From Pyrocephalus nanus (Eukaryota > Chordata > Aves > Passeriformes > Tyrannidae): a stretch of DNA of 64,000 nucleotides. Below, one piece after another: positions 14,001 to 26,060 of the stretch. A program made the position numbers and the translations under genes. The notes under the pieces were generated by a model that saw only the letters and a list, made by a program, of their open reading frames with translations, ran no database searches and was not told the DNA's origin. Numbering within the stretch: the first letter of the stretch is position 1; the number at the start of each line of letters is the position of its first letter. The DNA lies in the NCBI GenBank assembly GCA_038380795.1, contig CM076275.1, positions 3,350,501-3,414,500 of the forward strand. Direction: 5' to 3'.

Positions 14001-16319
14001 GCCAGTGGGAAAGGCTGCACTAATGGCCATGTCCCATTTGAAACCTGCCCTGTTCAGGGAGCTGATTATGCCTAATAAATATCTTGACTGTTATTGACTG
14101 TTCGACTCACATTAAGAACCCTCCTCTGGTCGTCTTCCTGTAGAGGGAAAAAAAAAAAACAGATCACCAAGATTTGTAGGCCATTTAAAAACCTATAGGG
14201 CATGAAATTGATACTGTGTGAGGAAGAGAGAAAGGAATTCCCTCATTAGGTCTTGCACATTAGTACAAAGGCTGTTACTGTAGTTTAATCTGAGTTCTGG
14301 TGATATTTCCTCGTAGCTCATTTACACCAAACGCATGGAATAATACACTAAGATACTCATATTTCTTTAATTATATATTTTTTTAATGCCTTCACTTTTT
14401 TTTTATTTTTTTCCTCCATGTGTGCTGTCTGTGAAAAAGCAAAGGATGGTTAAAAGCTTGAACTGAAACACGGACTCTCTGCTTCCAAATGGTGACATGT
14501 AACATAAAGGCTCTCAGGAGTCATGGGCAGAATCCCATTTTTACTCTGCTGTTGAGAAATTTCATGGTTCTGAGCACTAAGGTTGCTCTGTGGCAGCAGG
14601 AGAAGCTGATGTGACTGTTTCTTGCTAAAGCTGTGGTACAGTTGGTTGGATGGAACTTACCTGCTGCTCGGGCTTACTGGTTGGTACAGCTGTTCCCCAC
14701 CCCTGAATCTCAGTGAAGAAAATTACTTTATTATCCCAAGTGTTGAAAAAGGGTCAGAACACAGAACATGAAGCTCTTGGTTAATTTTTTTTCTCTCTCC
14801 TGCACACCTGACATATTCAGATTGTCTGCAGTCATTGCTCTGGCATGACTTAGAGCGGGCGAAAATTTCGAGTGAGGCTTTCTGGCAGCATCTCTATCCT
14901 GGAAAGTACTGTGAAATCAGCTGGGAAATGATCTTGCCCAAATTATAAATGGAAATTCAGTATTCCTGTCAGACAAACACATTTTGTCGGAGCAGATTTT
15001 AATGTTTGACTGTGGCAAAGTCGAGCTAAACTCATTTTCCTGGTTCAATGTCAGCCCAAGTATCACAGGGGGGTAGTGGAAACCTGACAGGGGAGAGATC
15101 AGAAAGGAACAGATACCAAAGTCCATCCTACTGCACACCCTGCTGCAACCTCTTCTTGAAGTACTCAAGACCTCTTTGTAATGATGCACCCTGATTAAAA
15201 TGACAATTTACTGACAAAAAGCAAATGGAAACACATTCTGCAGAAGGAACAGTGGAATGGATAAATCGTGCTGCAATAAAATTTCTGTTTCCTCGACATC
15301 ACAGCTCATTTATATAAATGGAAATGGTTTCTTCTCCTTAATACTAAGGTCACACTTGTACTGCTTCTATTTCTGACTGTCATTTTTTCCCAGGGATCTC
15401 GTTTGAAATCGGAAAAGCATTTGGGGCAATGCCTCCAGATATGTCTAGGGATAGATCAGATGAGCTGACTCTGGAAATATAATATATATCCCTGAAAGAG
15501 AGTAAAACCCAGTTTCCAATTCCATTGTTACTTTGTGTTTGAATTATTCAGCTTTCCAGATACACGTGGCTCCTTTTTATTAGCACTCCATGTTTTATCT
15601 TTGCTGTAATAAAAAAGTAACATGTGCATCAGGAACCCTGAATAATTCAGTCTGACTTCATAACTCAGGGATCTTACTCTTTCTCAAGGCATTTCTTGCC
15701 CAGGTGTTCCAGGAATCAAGCAATTCTCTCCTGAACAGTTGTTCCTCTGTTGTAGAAGTCGATTTTGGCTCCCATGCTGAGTGCAAGGTGACAGAGTTTG
15801 CTGTTGTATTGCCTGAGGCAGCTTCAGCTCCTTCTCTGTGGGAAAAGGACAAAACAACATTTTAGTTATTCCACACAGTTACTCAGGTATCCATAAGGAA
15901 CTGTTCAACCTTTAATTCATAGTAAAGGATCTTCTTTCAGAATTCCTTTAACTAAATATTGGCAAGAGATGTCAGACGACATCTTCATTAATGCATATTT
16001 TTTGAGAAACATAAAGCATTTTAATTAAACTATGAATCTATTTAAAGCCTTCTAAACAATGGGTTTGTGTGTTTAAAAATTATTACCAATCACTTATCAA
16101 AAGACATACCGAGATGCCCTGCAGTGCATTAATGAGAATAGAATTGTGGCATTTGCCAGAGAACTATACAAAGACAACTTTGATTAACAGCAGCTCTGTA
16201 GAGGTGATCTTTTGTTGTTAAAAATTAATTTTGAGGTCTCAAAACCAAGAGAGGAACTGTGTGAGGCTGTGTGAATTAAAAATTAGATTGTGAGATTCCA
16301 GCAACTGAAGTGGAGCAAG

Positions 16320-16336
16320 AAAAAAAAAAAAAAAAA
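16320..16336. repeat. A17 homopolymer
   Basis: An uninterrupted A run following GGAGCAAG. Confidence 0.9.
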
Positions 16337-17853
16337 GGTAGAAATAGCTCAGTGTTGGCTTTTCCCTCTGTCTGTGCGTTCTGCAGTGTGGCACAAGTCC
16401 CATAACTTCATATTTTTGGTGCTGTCATATCACCAGACACTTCTGAACTGCAGTGCTAATGCCCTTCCTTGTGACCACTTTCTGTCTTCCAGCCCATTTG
16501 ACAATCTGCTCTCCACTCCCCAGGTGAGCTGCTAATTTTACCCTTTCATCTCATTCTGTGCAGAAAAGTCACTGATTTCCTACTGTTTAGAAACTCCCAA
16601 TCTCAAAATTTCTGCCTTTGAGCCGATTCCAGCAATTACTGGTCGATTCCAGCAGAGTGGAGTTAATTTTTACAAAGTGGTTCTGTAATTTATGAATTTT
16701 CATCCGTATTTGTTTCACACCAGAGCTTCTCTCTTGCACTGTGGAGTGAGGAATGATGCTAGATCCTCCCTGATTTTCCCAGCACTGTTAAGCTCCAGCT
16801 AGGAAAAGGAATTTTCTTTGCTGTATTTATATTTACTATACTTTAGAACCAGGCAGGCTGGATGTTTGTCCTTTCATTCATTTCCCATTTAAGCCTCTTC
16901 CAGATATCAATTATATGACTAATTGATTATCCATAGAGGAGCTTCATCTTTTCCTGCTTAGGTAATTCCTCTCAAAAGCAATGAAAACTCCATTAGGCAA
17001 CAATCTATTACACCAGCCAGCCCCCAGCTAATTTACACTTCTGATGTGTTCCTGTTTCTAGATTAAGTACAAGGCCTGTGCAGCAGCAACTCATTCAGTT
17101 GGGGTGTTTTTGATCATGTCTCCTGGCTAAAATCCCCATAACTTTATCATTCTAGCAGTTTCTTCTGCCAATAAGTTCTTTACCTCTAAAGGTACAAATC
17201 TGTGATTTTTTTTCCCTTTCATGCCTCATCCAGAGTTTTTCCTGCCCATCCTGTAAGGTTTTCCCCAGTGCTATCAGGTTGACAGGAGCTGCTCCCACGT
17301 GACAGGCCTGAAACTGCTCTTTCCATAATGAAATCACTCTTTGAAGAGTCTTTTTTGTTTTCGTGTTTGTTTTGCTCAGTGCTCACTAAAACCAATGTAA
17401 TATGGAAACAAATCTTCCTCTGTTGATGTGAAAAATGAAGTGTTTTGCCCACGTTTCCATGGAGACAATCAGGCTGCCATAAAGGAACATGAAATGGCTC
17501 ATGGTTCTGCAGAATTTAGCTGTGTTGAAATCATTTCATCACAAGTCATTCCCAGGCTCCTTTGCTCGAGTTTCTGTGCTGCCTTCCCAGAGTCCCAGGG
17601 TGGTTTCTAGGCAGTGAGTGTTGCTATCCCTGTTTTAAATGCTGGGAAAGATAGTGCTGATCCCAAGGGATTAAAAAGGCAAGGATAGAACAAGAAACCA
17701 ATGTAAGAGTGTCCCTTCTTTCCTGGCCCACTGACCGGGACAGCAACTGCCCATGTGCTGAGATGCCAAGAAAAAGTGTAAAGTTGGGAATTCTTCCCTG
17801 ACATATTGTTCCAGAGAATGTTATCAGTGTTCTACCTTGATCATTGAGTTTAA

Positions 17854-17992
17854 AATCATGGAAACACTGAATGGTTTAGCTTGGAAGGGACCTTAAAGAT
17901 CACCCAGTTCTGACCCCTTGCCTCTGGCAGGGACACCTTCCACTCGACCAGATTGCTCCAAGTCCAGCCTGGCCTTGAACATTTCCAGGGCC
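17854..17992 (-). mobile_element. CR1 LINE 3'-end fragment
   Basis: The + strand reads as the reverse complement of a CR1 3' end. An AATCATGG-like terminal repeat is followed by GGTTTAGCTTGGAAGGGACC, TTAAAGATCACCCAGTTC, CAGGGACACCTTCCACTCGA and GGCCTTGAACATTTCCAGG. This is the most recognisable avian retroposon sequence. It is 5'-truncated at about 140 bp, as is usual for CR1, with no coding capacity left. Confidence 0.92.
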
Positions 17993-20130
17993 AAGCTTCT
18001 ATATTTTATATGCAGTAGCTGATAGTGTTTGGAACCAAAACCTGTTCCATTTATCCTGGCAAACAAGCATGGGAACTTACTGGGGAGAAGTGGAGTTTTT
18101 CCCATTTGCAGAGCTGAATGTCCTTTCTGGTGTAACATTTAAATCCCAGCTCGGGAGCCTGGCTGGGAACTGCTGGAACGGGAACAAGAGTGACATTCAG
18201 GCCATGGACAAGCAGAGCAAGCTCATCAGCCTTTCAGGGAACTCATGCCCAGGATTTTTATTGCTTGCTTAGCTCTCTCCAGTGCTGTGTTAGAGGAGGG
18301 TTGTAATTATGCAGACCAAAATACTGAAATACTGATTTGTAAAACCAGGCCTTTGGTCCTTTTTTTTCACCATTTACTGACGGAATCAGTGCTAAGAGTG
18401 ATGCAGTTTTCCTTCTGCATTACCTCTAAAACCAAACATTAAAAGATATGTGTGTTGTTCATGTTTTGCAATGAGATTTAATGGCTAAAAATATCTATTG
18501 AAGAATAATAAAATTTGATTGGTAAGAGATTTTTCTCTGTGAAAAATACAGAGGAGTTCCATATTGTTTCGATTTTATTTTTTCTACTCTTAGCTCACAG
18601 TATTACACTTCATTATAGCTTTTAATCAAAGTTGGTAAAGGGTTCAGTATAGTGTGAGCTGGCTCTCTGAGTTAAATCACAGTAATTTTTTTCCCATTAC
18701 ATTACTGCTTCAGTTAAATTATAAATTATAACAGCTTCAGAACCGTTCCAGAAGTGTTTCACCCCTTACCACGTGACTTCTCTCCGAGCAAATCAAAATA
18801 TATGTTTGTATTAACCTGAAATGGGAAAGATATATCTTAAATTATGCATGAATAATTTAAAATATTATTTTCAGAAGAAGGCATAACATGGTTTGTTTTC
18901 ATAGGCCTCGGAGTAAAATAATTTGTGCTAAATGAAATCCTGCTAAATAAATGATAATTCTGTAACAGAAAGCCTAGTCTAGGTCAGTTCACAGGAAAAA
19001 TTATATCCAGCATTTTCAAACTTACTTAGTTCTGCTCCCATGCTGAGGACCTGTTAGGAGAGACCCTGGGGTCCTCCCTGAGAGGCAGGAGGAGAGGTTT
19101 CAGCATTTCCTCACATTCCACCAACTAAAAATTAGAGCAGTTTTTCAGGCTCTCACTTCCATCCCGGGAATTTGAAGCTGGATCACCCCAGGGGTTTTGG
19201 GGACTCTAAGCCAGAAACTGGAGAGCTGCTGTCATTAAACATATGCCAAAGCCCTCCTGAGTCCCAGAGAATGGGGTAATTGTTCTACCCCACCGCTTCC
19301 TGGAATTAATAATTGAATGGAACATCTGAGCAACGTCCTTCTGGTGGGATTTTTTTAAGTCTGTTTTGCTTTCAGCTCACCGGGAGATGCAGAAAAGCAC
19401 CCCGAGGGTGTGACACGTGCAAGCACAAATTACCCCCGAGTGCAAGTGCTTGGAACTGAGAGGAGCATCGTGGCACTGGGGCCGGATCACACTTCACTGA
19501 ACTGTGCAAGTGAGCCACACTGGCATGTGGGGTGAACCTTTGCCTTGCAGGCAGCAGAGTTGTTCGTGAAAAGGGCACCTGCACTGAGGGTTGTGACTGA
19601 TTATCACATCCACCAGTGGAAGCACATTTCCCAGCTTACGGTCCTACCTTATTTTTCTTTTCTTCCCTGTTTTTTTTTTTTTTTCACTGCATTTGGGCTG
19701 CTGTAGATTCGTCAAGGAAATTAATTTAAATACTGGGGTTCTTATCCTTTGCTTCAGAAAGGAAATCTGTAGAGTCCTTTGAAGCATCTTCTGCCTTGGA
19801 TGGCCCTCAGCAATGTCAAAAGCAATTATTTGTCAGTTATAAGAAGTGATTTTTGAAAGTGCCTGTAAAAAATAAAATAGATGTGTCTGTGCACTATATC
19901 AGCATCTTCAGCCACTCAGATGTTAGAGTGCTCCCAAGAAAAGCTGTACAAAAAAGTTATACAAAAATACTCTGCAGTGATGGAACAAATGCTGACAGTT
20001 TGAGATGTCACTGCTTAACTGCCTTGAGAAATTCCATTTATTGAAAATAATTCACGTACATGTTTGAAACATTCAGGCTTACAGTAATTAATTTTCAGCT
20101 GAATTGATTTCTGTATGCAAACTGCTCTGA

Positions 20131-20147
20131 GGAGAGAGAGAGAGAGA
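20131..20147. repeat. (GA)n microsatellite
   Basis: Eight consecutive GA dinucleotides. Confidence 0.9.
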
Positions 20148-23100
20148 CTGAAATATCTGAGCTGACTAACAGAAAACATGCTCTCCCCCAGACTTGAGGA
20201 AGGGCTAACACCAATTTTCTCCCTAATGAAGCAGAATTACTTCTGCCAAGATTTGCAGAAACAGTATAAAAGCAGTGGTGATTATTTACGTTTATATGGG
20301 GGGTGGGTCTTGTAATCTCTTATTTAATAACTCTTTGTAAAACCAGAGTTAATATCAGCTCCAGGAATAAATGTTAACATTCAGCTCCCACAAAGAACAT
20401 GGTCTTCCCAATGGAATAAAAGCCTGGAATTCCATCCCAGGCTTACTGGGGTGTCTTTTTCACACAAGGGAGGTGGAGTAGGCCCACTGCACTTGGGTTA
20501 AGCCCTGGGACAGTCTAACCTCAGCACATGGACTGGTTGAAGTTTTCCACTGGAGAACTTCCCAGAGAAGCAGAGCAATGCCCACCTGATTGCTCTTTAA
20601 CTGAATGTGTGTGACCTCAGGAAAAACAGCATTAATTCCTCATGTACTTCAGAGCTGTAGAAGCTCTGATTCTGGTGGTGGTGCACTTTGAACAACCAAA
20701 ATGTTAAAGGCAAAGCTGTTTTTAGCCATCATGCATTGAGAACGTGCCCTTTCCCCTGCAAAAATCAAGAGCAAAGCTTGTAGGGGTTTTTCCAAACATG
20801 TTTAAGCAGCTTAGTGGCTTCTTAAACATTTGCCACACCAGGGTTTTCGTGGAAGTGTGGAGTGAGACTCCTCCAGGTCACTACTCAGCTGCCTGAGTCA
20901 CATTTTCTTTTTGGTTGTCTCTGTGATACAAGTGGAGACAAGATGCTGCTTTGAGACCTTCCCTCTTAGGTCTGAAGTTTGACATAAGATGCCATCTGAG
21001 CTTCATGCTGAGTGAGGGGGGAAGCCAGGTGAAAGTCAGAGCCTTCTGTCCACTGCCTGCCCAGCCCTGCTCGTGTCTGCAGCTTTCCAATTCCTGCTTT
21101 TCCCATTCCTGCCCATTTCCTGGCCTCTACAGCCAGGAACTGTGCTTTCCAGTCTCATGCCTGCAGGTGGAGCATAGCTGGAATCCACTGACACATAATC
21201 ACACTGAAATGCACACCTGTAATGTAGTGCCTCCTTTAATTGAGAGCCTTAGTTTTATCATCTATCTCTTTTGTATTTAAATATACCCTGGGACCTCTGC
21301 ATTGAAGGCAACAAGTCTCATTTTCCAGTTCATCATACCTTTCCCAACAGATGCTCTTCTCTTCTTATGTAGTCAGAACAGATCCAAGGGGATTGCATAA
21401 AAGCAACTGCTCTTGACATTGCATTATGAGGGAGTACTTTTGTCATTGAGTGATCATAGTGCTTATTTTGAAAACAGAAAACCCAATATTTACATAATGC
21501 CATCTCTTTTTGATTGTGCAGTTCGTTTCAGCTCCACTAAACAGCTCCACTTTGAAATGACTCTCTTTCCCCTAAGGAATGGTCATAAAAAGAGAATCAA
21601 GCTCATAAATCTTGCTGTGAACTAGTTGTACAGTTTCTGCAGGATTACCCATCCATTGCTGTGAGACGCTGAAAGTATTTATTTGTTAGCACCCTTTTAA
21701 AGTCAGATGTGTGAAAAGGAAATTCCCTCTGTTGTGATTAACACAGTGACCCACTGCCACAGCACATGGAGCCACAATCTTAGAGAGCAGCTCCTCCCTG
21801 TGCTGCCACTGACTGAACTAAAGATTTTCCTGCAAGTCATAAGTCTTCTTTTACAGCATGGTAATAAATAAAAGTGTGAAATTTAATAGAAAAGTGTCTC
21901 AAACACTGCTGGTAGGTCTTTGTGCCACACTGATTTATACTGGAAACCCACAGCCTCTGGTGAATGGTGCAAGGAGGGGAGAGGACAGTGAGCTCAGTTC
22001 ATAAGGGAGAGTTCTCTGGTCTGCTGGGTGGAGCTGGGAGGGAAAGGGATTTGGGATGCAGTTGGTGTTTGTAGTCCTTTTGGTACTGGAAAGCAATGTC
22101 AGCATAGCATTAGGAGGTTGTCAGCAGGCTGGTGCCATCCCTGGTGTTTATGTCTACCAATTATTCTGCTCTCTTTTTGAGATAAACATAGAAGATTTAT
22201 TGTTTTAAGAGAGAATTTAGGTTGCTCTGCATAATAAAAGCTAGAGGGGAAAAAAAAAAGAAACTAAGGAATGCAAATCTTTTGTCTCTTAAAACAGGAA
22301 TTCTGATGCTGCACCTCTAATTTATATAAATGAGTCTAGCACAGGTTTTGGGTCACTGTGTATGTAGGGTAGCCTTTCCCTTTGCAGTGCAATCAGCTGA
22401 CCTGCAGAGTACAATTTTCTTCCAAAAATGTTGTGGCCAATGAAGCAGAAACTCCAACCCATCTAAACACTTCTTCACTTGTCAGACAGGAAGAGACTTC
22501 ACAGCTCTGAGTACCAGGACAGCTGGGCAGAAAGCAAATGTCAGCAGCAGAAACCTCTGGGTGTGAAGGGAGGAAGAGGGAGCCAAGATGAAAAGCCAGA
22601 CATCCCAAATTTTCCCAGGATGAAAAGCTTCTGAAAAGGGTTAGAACTGAAAGGTGTGCAGTGCTGTATTTCAGCCAGCTGCCCCCTGGGATGGATTCCC
22701 CCTTGGAGACCGAGTGTGCAGGGATTTGAACATGGGAAATGCTCAGAACAGGAAACTGTGGAGCCTGGGCTCACACAGTGGTGGGCAGGGTGACTGAAAT
22801 GGGTTTTCATCAAAGAGTTTATGTTCATGTGAAACCCTGAATTCCAACACTGACTGGACATGTAACCCCTTACAAAAGTTGTGGGTGAATCCTCAGCCAC
22901 TGTCAGGTGAGATTAACTGACCATCAGTTTTACCTTCAGACTCATTCTAAAGAAAAAGTGGGGCAATGTTCACATCTCAAAGCCAGGCTTGAGGTATTTT
23001 TGCTCCTACTGTGCAGACAGACCTGAGTGCAGACTCCTTGACATAGAAAGGGATGGCTGATAATACATCATCTTCCCCACTTTATTTATTTATTTTTACT

Positions 23101-25706
23101 TCTGGCTCTTCATTTTCAAAGATTTCATCCCCGTTGCTTTAGGACAAAAAGAACTGTAATGACAAATTCGGTTGTTATGTTTCATCTTATTCCCCAGGGT
23201 GTGTTCTCCTGCCAACGATGAGCATCTGCTCCCAGTCATGTAGAAATCTGATTAACAAAGCATGATCTTTGATTAGCATATTTCAGAAATTGTTTCTTAT
23301 TATGAGCTCTCCTTAGGGCTTGTGTTGCTTAGCAGTGGAACAACCTTCCAAGCGGATTGGACGTGTTGAGGAACTTTGCAGACATGTGAAGCCCCATTTT
23401 GAACTTTTCTGTTCATATGGATCACACATTCTGCATCAGTGGACAAAAATCTCAGGAAATAATAGTGCCCATCGTGGGGGTTTTTTTGCCTGTCTTCTAA
23501 AAAGACCACGGTTGTATTTAATAAACTTCCTGCTACTGGTTTGGACTCTATGTAAGGGCTGTTTGTAATGAATAATAAATGATAACTTCTATTGTGTGTT
23601 CCATGTAAGGATTTTCATGAGCTTTTCCACCATAAACGAAATAATTAATCCTACACACAGGTGGGGAAAAGCTTTATTTATTATTGTCAACATTATTATT
23701 CTTTTCAGTTTTTAGAAGTGAGACACTGAGGTTGGGACCTGATTTGTAAGGAAATAGTGACTGGCATTTCCAGCCATATTTTTTCCTATTACTTTCCTTC
23801 AAACTACTCAACTATATTCATATATTTTTTTTTCTTTTATGAGAGATAAATTTTAAATTGCAAAATATCTCTAAGCTGTGTTTCTCTTACTGGTAATGTA
23901 GAATGTGATGCTATTTCAGACCTGTGTGCATTTTCACTGCCTTAGAAAACCTAAATAGCTCCTGAAGTGGATAAAATTCTCCAATTAGAGTAAATTTTAC
24001 TAGGAAAAAATGCTAAATATTGTAACTGAGCATGATGCCACATGGACCATGCAGGCCAAAATTTTGCTTCTTTCATTCACTCCAGACTAGGATTGACTCT
24101 CAAGGCTAAACCCACATCCCCACCTAGGCAGGTTTGGCTGATGGAAAAGGCCAGAGCGAGCTCTCCAGCAGCCCAGTGCTGTTGGCAGCTCTTAGCCCCG
24201 GGCTCTGAGCCAGTTTGCACAGTCATTTTTGTCGAGGCAGCATTTTGCATCAGGGATGTGCCACCAGCAAGAGCAGACGATGTGCATGTGCTCCAGTGGC
24301 AGAGCAAGGCCAGCTGCAAGCGAGCAGAAGCTCTGCTCCTTAAATCTGTGGGTGTGGGAATGACCTTTGAGTTACCTCAGCCTCTCAAAACCTACGATCT
24401 GGTGACCCTGCCCACTCCAAGTGGTGCTCAGTCCCCAAAGGCTTTGCAGAAGGAGGGTGTTTCACTCTGCTTTGCAGTTCCAGAATATCTAGGTAGGCAG
24501 ATAACTAAGGAAACTGTGCCTTGCCATCTCAATCTATCAAAGATCTGCCTCAGTCTCTTAACTCAGTCTGCAGGGAGAGTAAAGAGGATTAAGAGGGTGT
24601 ATCTCACTCTTAGAGTTCTGGGAATGCAAAGGGCAGGGAATGGGATACTTCTCGTCTGTCTGACTTAAAAAAGACACCAAAAGGCAACAGCAAAACCCCC
24701 CTGAAGAGCCATGTCAGGGTTTGGTCGTTCCAATGGGACAGACTCCTCTCTAACCTGCCTGTGTTTTCCCAATGCATTAAATGCTGATGCCTTGTTGCTT
24801 ATGGTGCAGGAAACAGATGGTCTTTTCTCCTGCCTGGCTCACTTCACCCCTTCGATCAGTTTTAATGGCTTTAAAAGGGAAAGCTTTTAACACTTTTGCT
24901 TTGTTTTTACGATTTCCCCCTGTCTTGCACCGAAGGCATTCCAGTAAATACAAATGCACTGGTGAAGCTCAATTGCCCATCACAAATGGGTAACTGGGTG
25001 TTAATGTGGCAGGAGCTTGTAGCTGTGGCTGTTTAACCCGGCACAGAGCAGCTGCAGCTCTTAAAACCTGCAGGAACACAGAAAAAGCCTCTGCCTGCTG
25101 GAAATGCATTTGCTCTCCAAGAAATTTGGTACATAGCAAACTGACAGTTCTCGTGCCTCAAAGAGTCTCCTTGGAGAGTTTCTCTGGTTGTTCAGTAAGA
25201 GAGGGAGGCACAGTTATCATCGTGTGCAGTAAGAGCTTTATACAGTCCCCAAAAGGAAACCAAGAGTGGCCCATGACGTGGGGAAGGATGGGAGAGGTAA
25301 AGTGTGTCTTGTGTTAAAAAGTGTAAAGTGTTCTCAGTGTGGCTGTGACTTCCCTTCTTCTGAAGTATTCACATAACCATGCTTTGAATATTTCTAATTT
25401 GTCATGGCACATAGTGCCTTATTGCTCACCTTTAGAACATCCTTTTGTAAGGGAATGAATTTAGAGAGATACCTTTCAAATGGGACAACAGCTTGGGTAT
25501 ATTTGCTCTGAGACAGCAGCACATCATGCTCTCTAATCCAACCTCCAGCAGCAGTGCTGGTGATGCAAGTTGTTGTATGAAAGCCCAGGATTATTTTATT
25601 ATCATTGCTGCTCCTCTGCTCGAGCGTTTTAAGCACAGGAGATGCTTCCCTGTAAAAATTAAAAATCATTTCTACAAAATGATATGCCTGTTATGCAGTG
25701 TCTGTG

Positions 25707-25724
25707 ACATCAAATTTTTGATGT
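25707..25724 (+). promoter_or_regulatory. Inverted repeat in the branch-point zone of the SPOCK1 exon acceptor
   Basis: ACATCAAA, a TT centre, then TTTGATGT give perfect 8-bp arms, 17 to 34 nt upstream of the exon start at 25741. The 3' arm contains TTGAT, which fits the YTNAY branch-point consensus with its A at 25721, 20 nt before the exon. In the pre-mRNA this could pair into a small hairpin that hides or presents the branch point. The repeat is seen; the splicing role is inference. Confidence 0.4.
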
Positions 25725-25740
25725 GCTTGGTGTTTTGCAG

Positions 25741-25855
25741 CCCTGGATCCCTCCAAGGATCCCTGCTTGAAGGTGAAGTGCAGCCCCCACAAGGTGTGTG
25801 TCACCCACGACTACGAGACCGCGATTTGCGTGAGCCGCAAGCAGCTGGTGCACAG
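25741..25855 (+). CDS. SPOCK1: SPOCK1 internal exon: start of the follistatin-like module
   Basis: This is a 115-nt internal coding exon of testican-1, a secreted extracellular-matrix proteoglycan related to SPARC. Two bases (CC) complete a codon begun upstream. Thirty-seven codons follow, beginning LDPSKDPCLKVKC and ending SRKQLVH, then AG begins a codon finished in the next exon. Cysteines at codons 8, 13, 19 and 29 form the N-terminal half of the follistatin-like fold. The sequence matches testican-1 better than testican-2 or -3: from memory, the DPSKDPCLKVKCSPHKVCVT stretch is near-identical to human SPOCK1, whereas SPOCK3 has KMKCSRHKVCIAQ. The acceptor is tgttttgcag and the donor is gtgag. 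The boundaries are fixed because the reading frame continues exactly into the exon at 50612. An 8-bp inverted repeat lies in the branch-point zone just upstream. The paralogue assignment is inferred from remembered sequences; the frame and splice sites are seen directly. Confidence 0.95.
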
Positions 25856-26034
25856 GTGAGGGAACCTCGGGTGGCTTGAGGGGTTTGTGTCTCTCAAAGC
25901 AGCAAATATACATATTTGAAAACCTGAAAACCTGAAATATGTCAGGGACATCTGCAGTTCCAGCAACTTAGCTGGAAGCAATTAAAAAGATGTTATTTTT
26001 CTTTTTAAATACATCAAACCTCTGCTTAAATTTG

Positions 26035-26060
26035 AAAAAACAAACAAACAAAAAAAAAAA
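26035..26060. repeat. (CAAA)n / A-rich simple repeat
   Basis: An A run, three CAAA-type units and a further A run, about 180 bp after the donor of the first exon. Confidence 0.85.

Larger units (their letters stand above)
1..25740 (+). other. SPOCK1: SPOCK1 intron, 3' part (upstream end outside window)
   Basis: This is non-coding DNA upstream of the first recognisable exon and ends in the acceptor tgttttgcag. I looked for the preceding testican exon, which should carry the residues just before LDPSKDPC and end one base into a codon, and found none, so at least 25.7 kb of this intron is present. It contains one clear CR1 fragment (17854-17992), an imperfect TCTA microsatellite, several T and A homopolymers, a homeobox-type motif cluster at 2301-2326 and a candidate conserved block at about 13760-14110. 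Open frames of 142-208 codons occur at 1143-1571(-), 5780-6334(-), 8258-8716(-) and 24042-24668(+). None shows a recognisable domain, and they sit in locally GC-richer DNA where long chance frames are expected. The rest is ordinary unique AT-rich intron. Confidence 0.85.

Noticed and set aside
16493..16523. Possible 31-nt micro-exon flanked by ag and gtgagc, one frame reading PFDN, reminiscent of the PFDQ upstream of LDPSK in testican-1.
   Set aside because: Its length of 31 nt would shift the frame into the exon at 25741, and only three residues agree. Likely a chance pair of splice-like sites.
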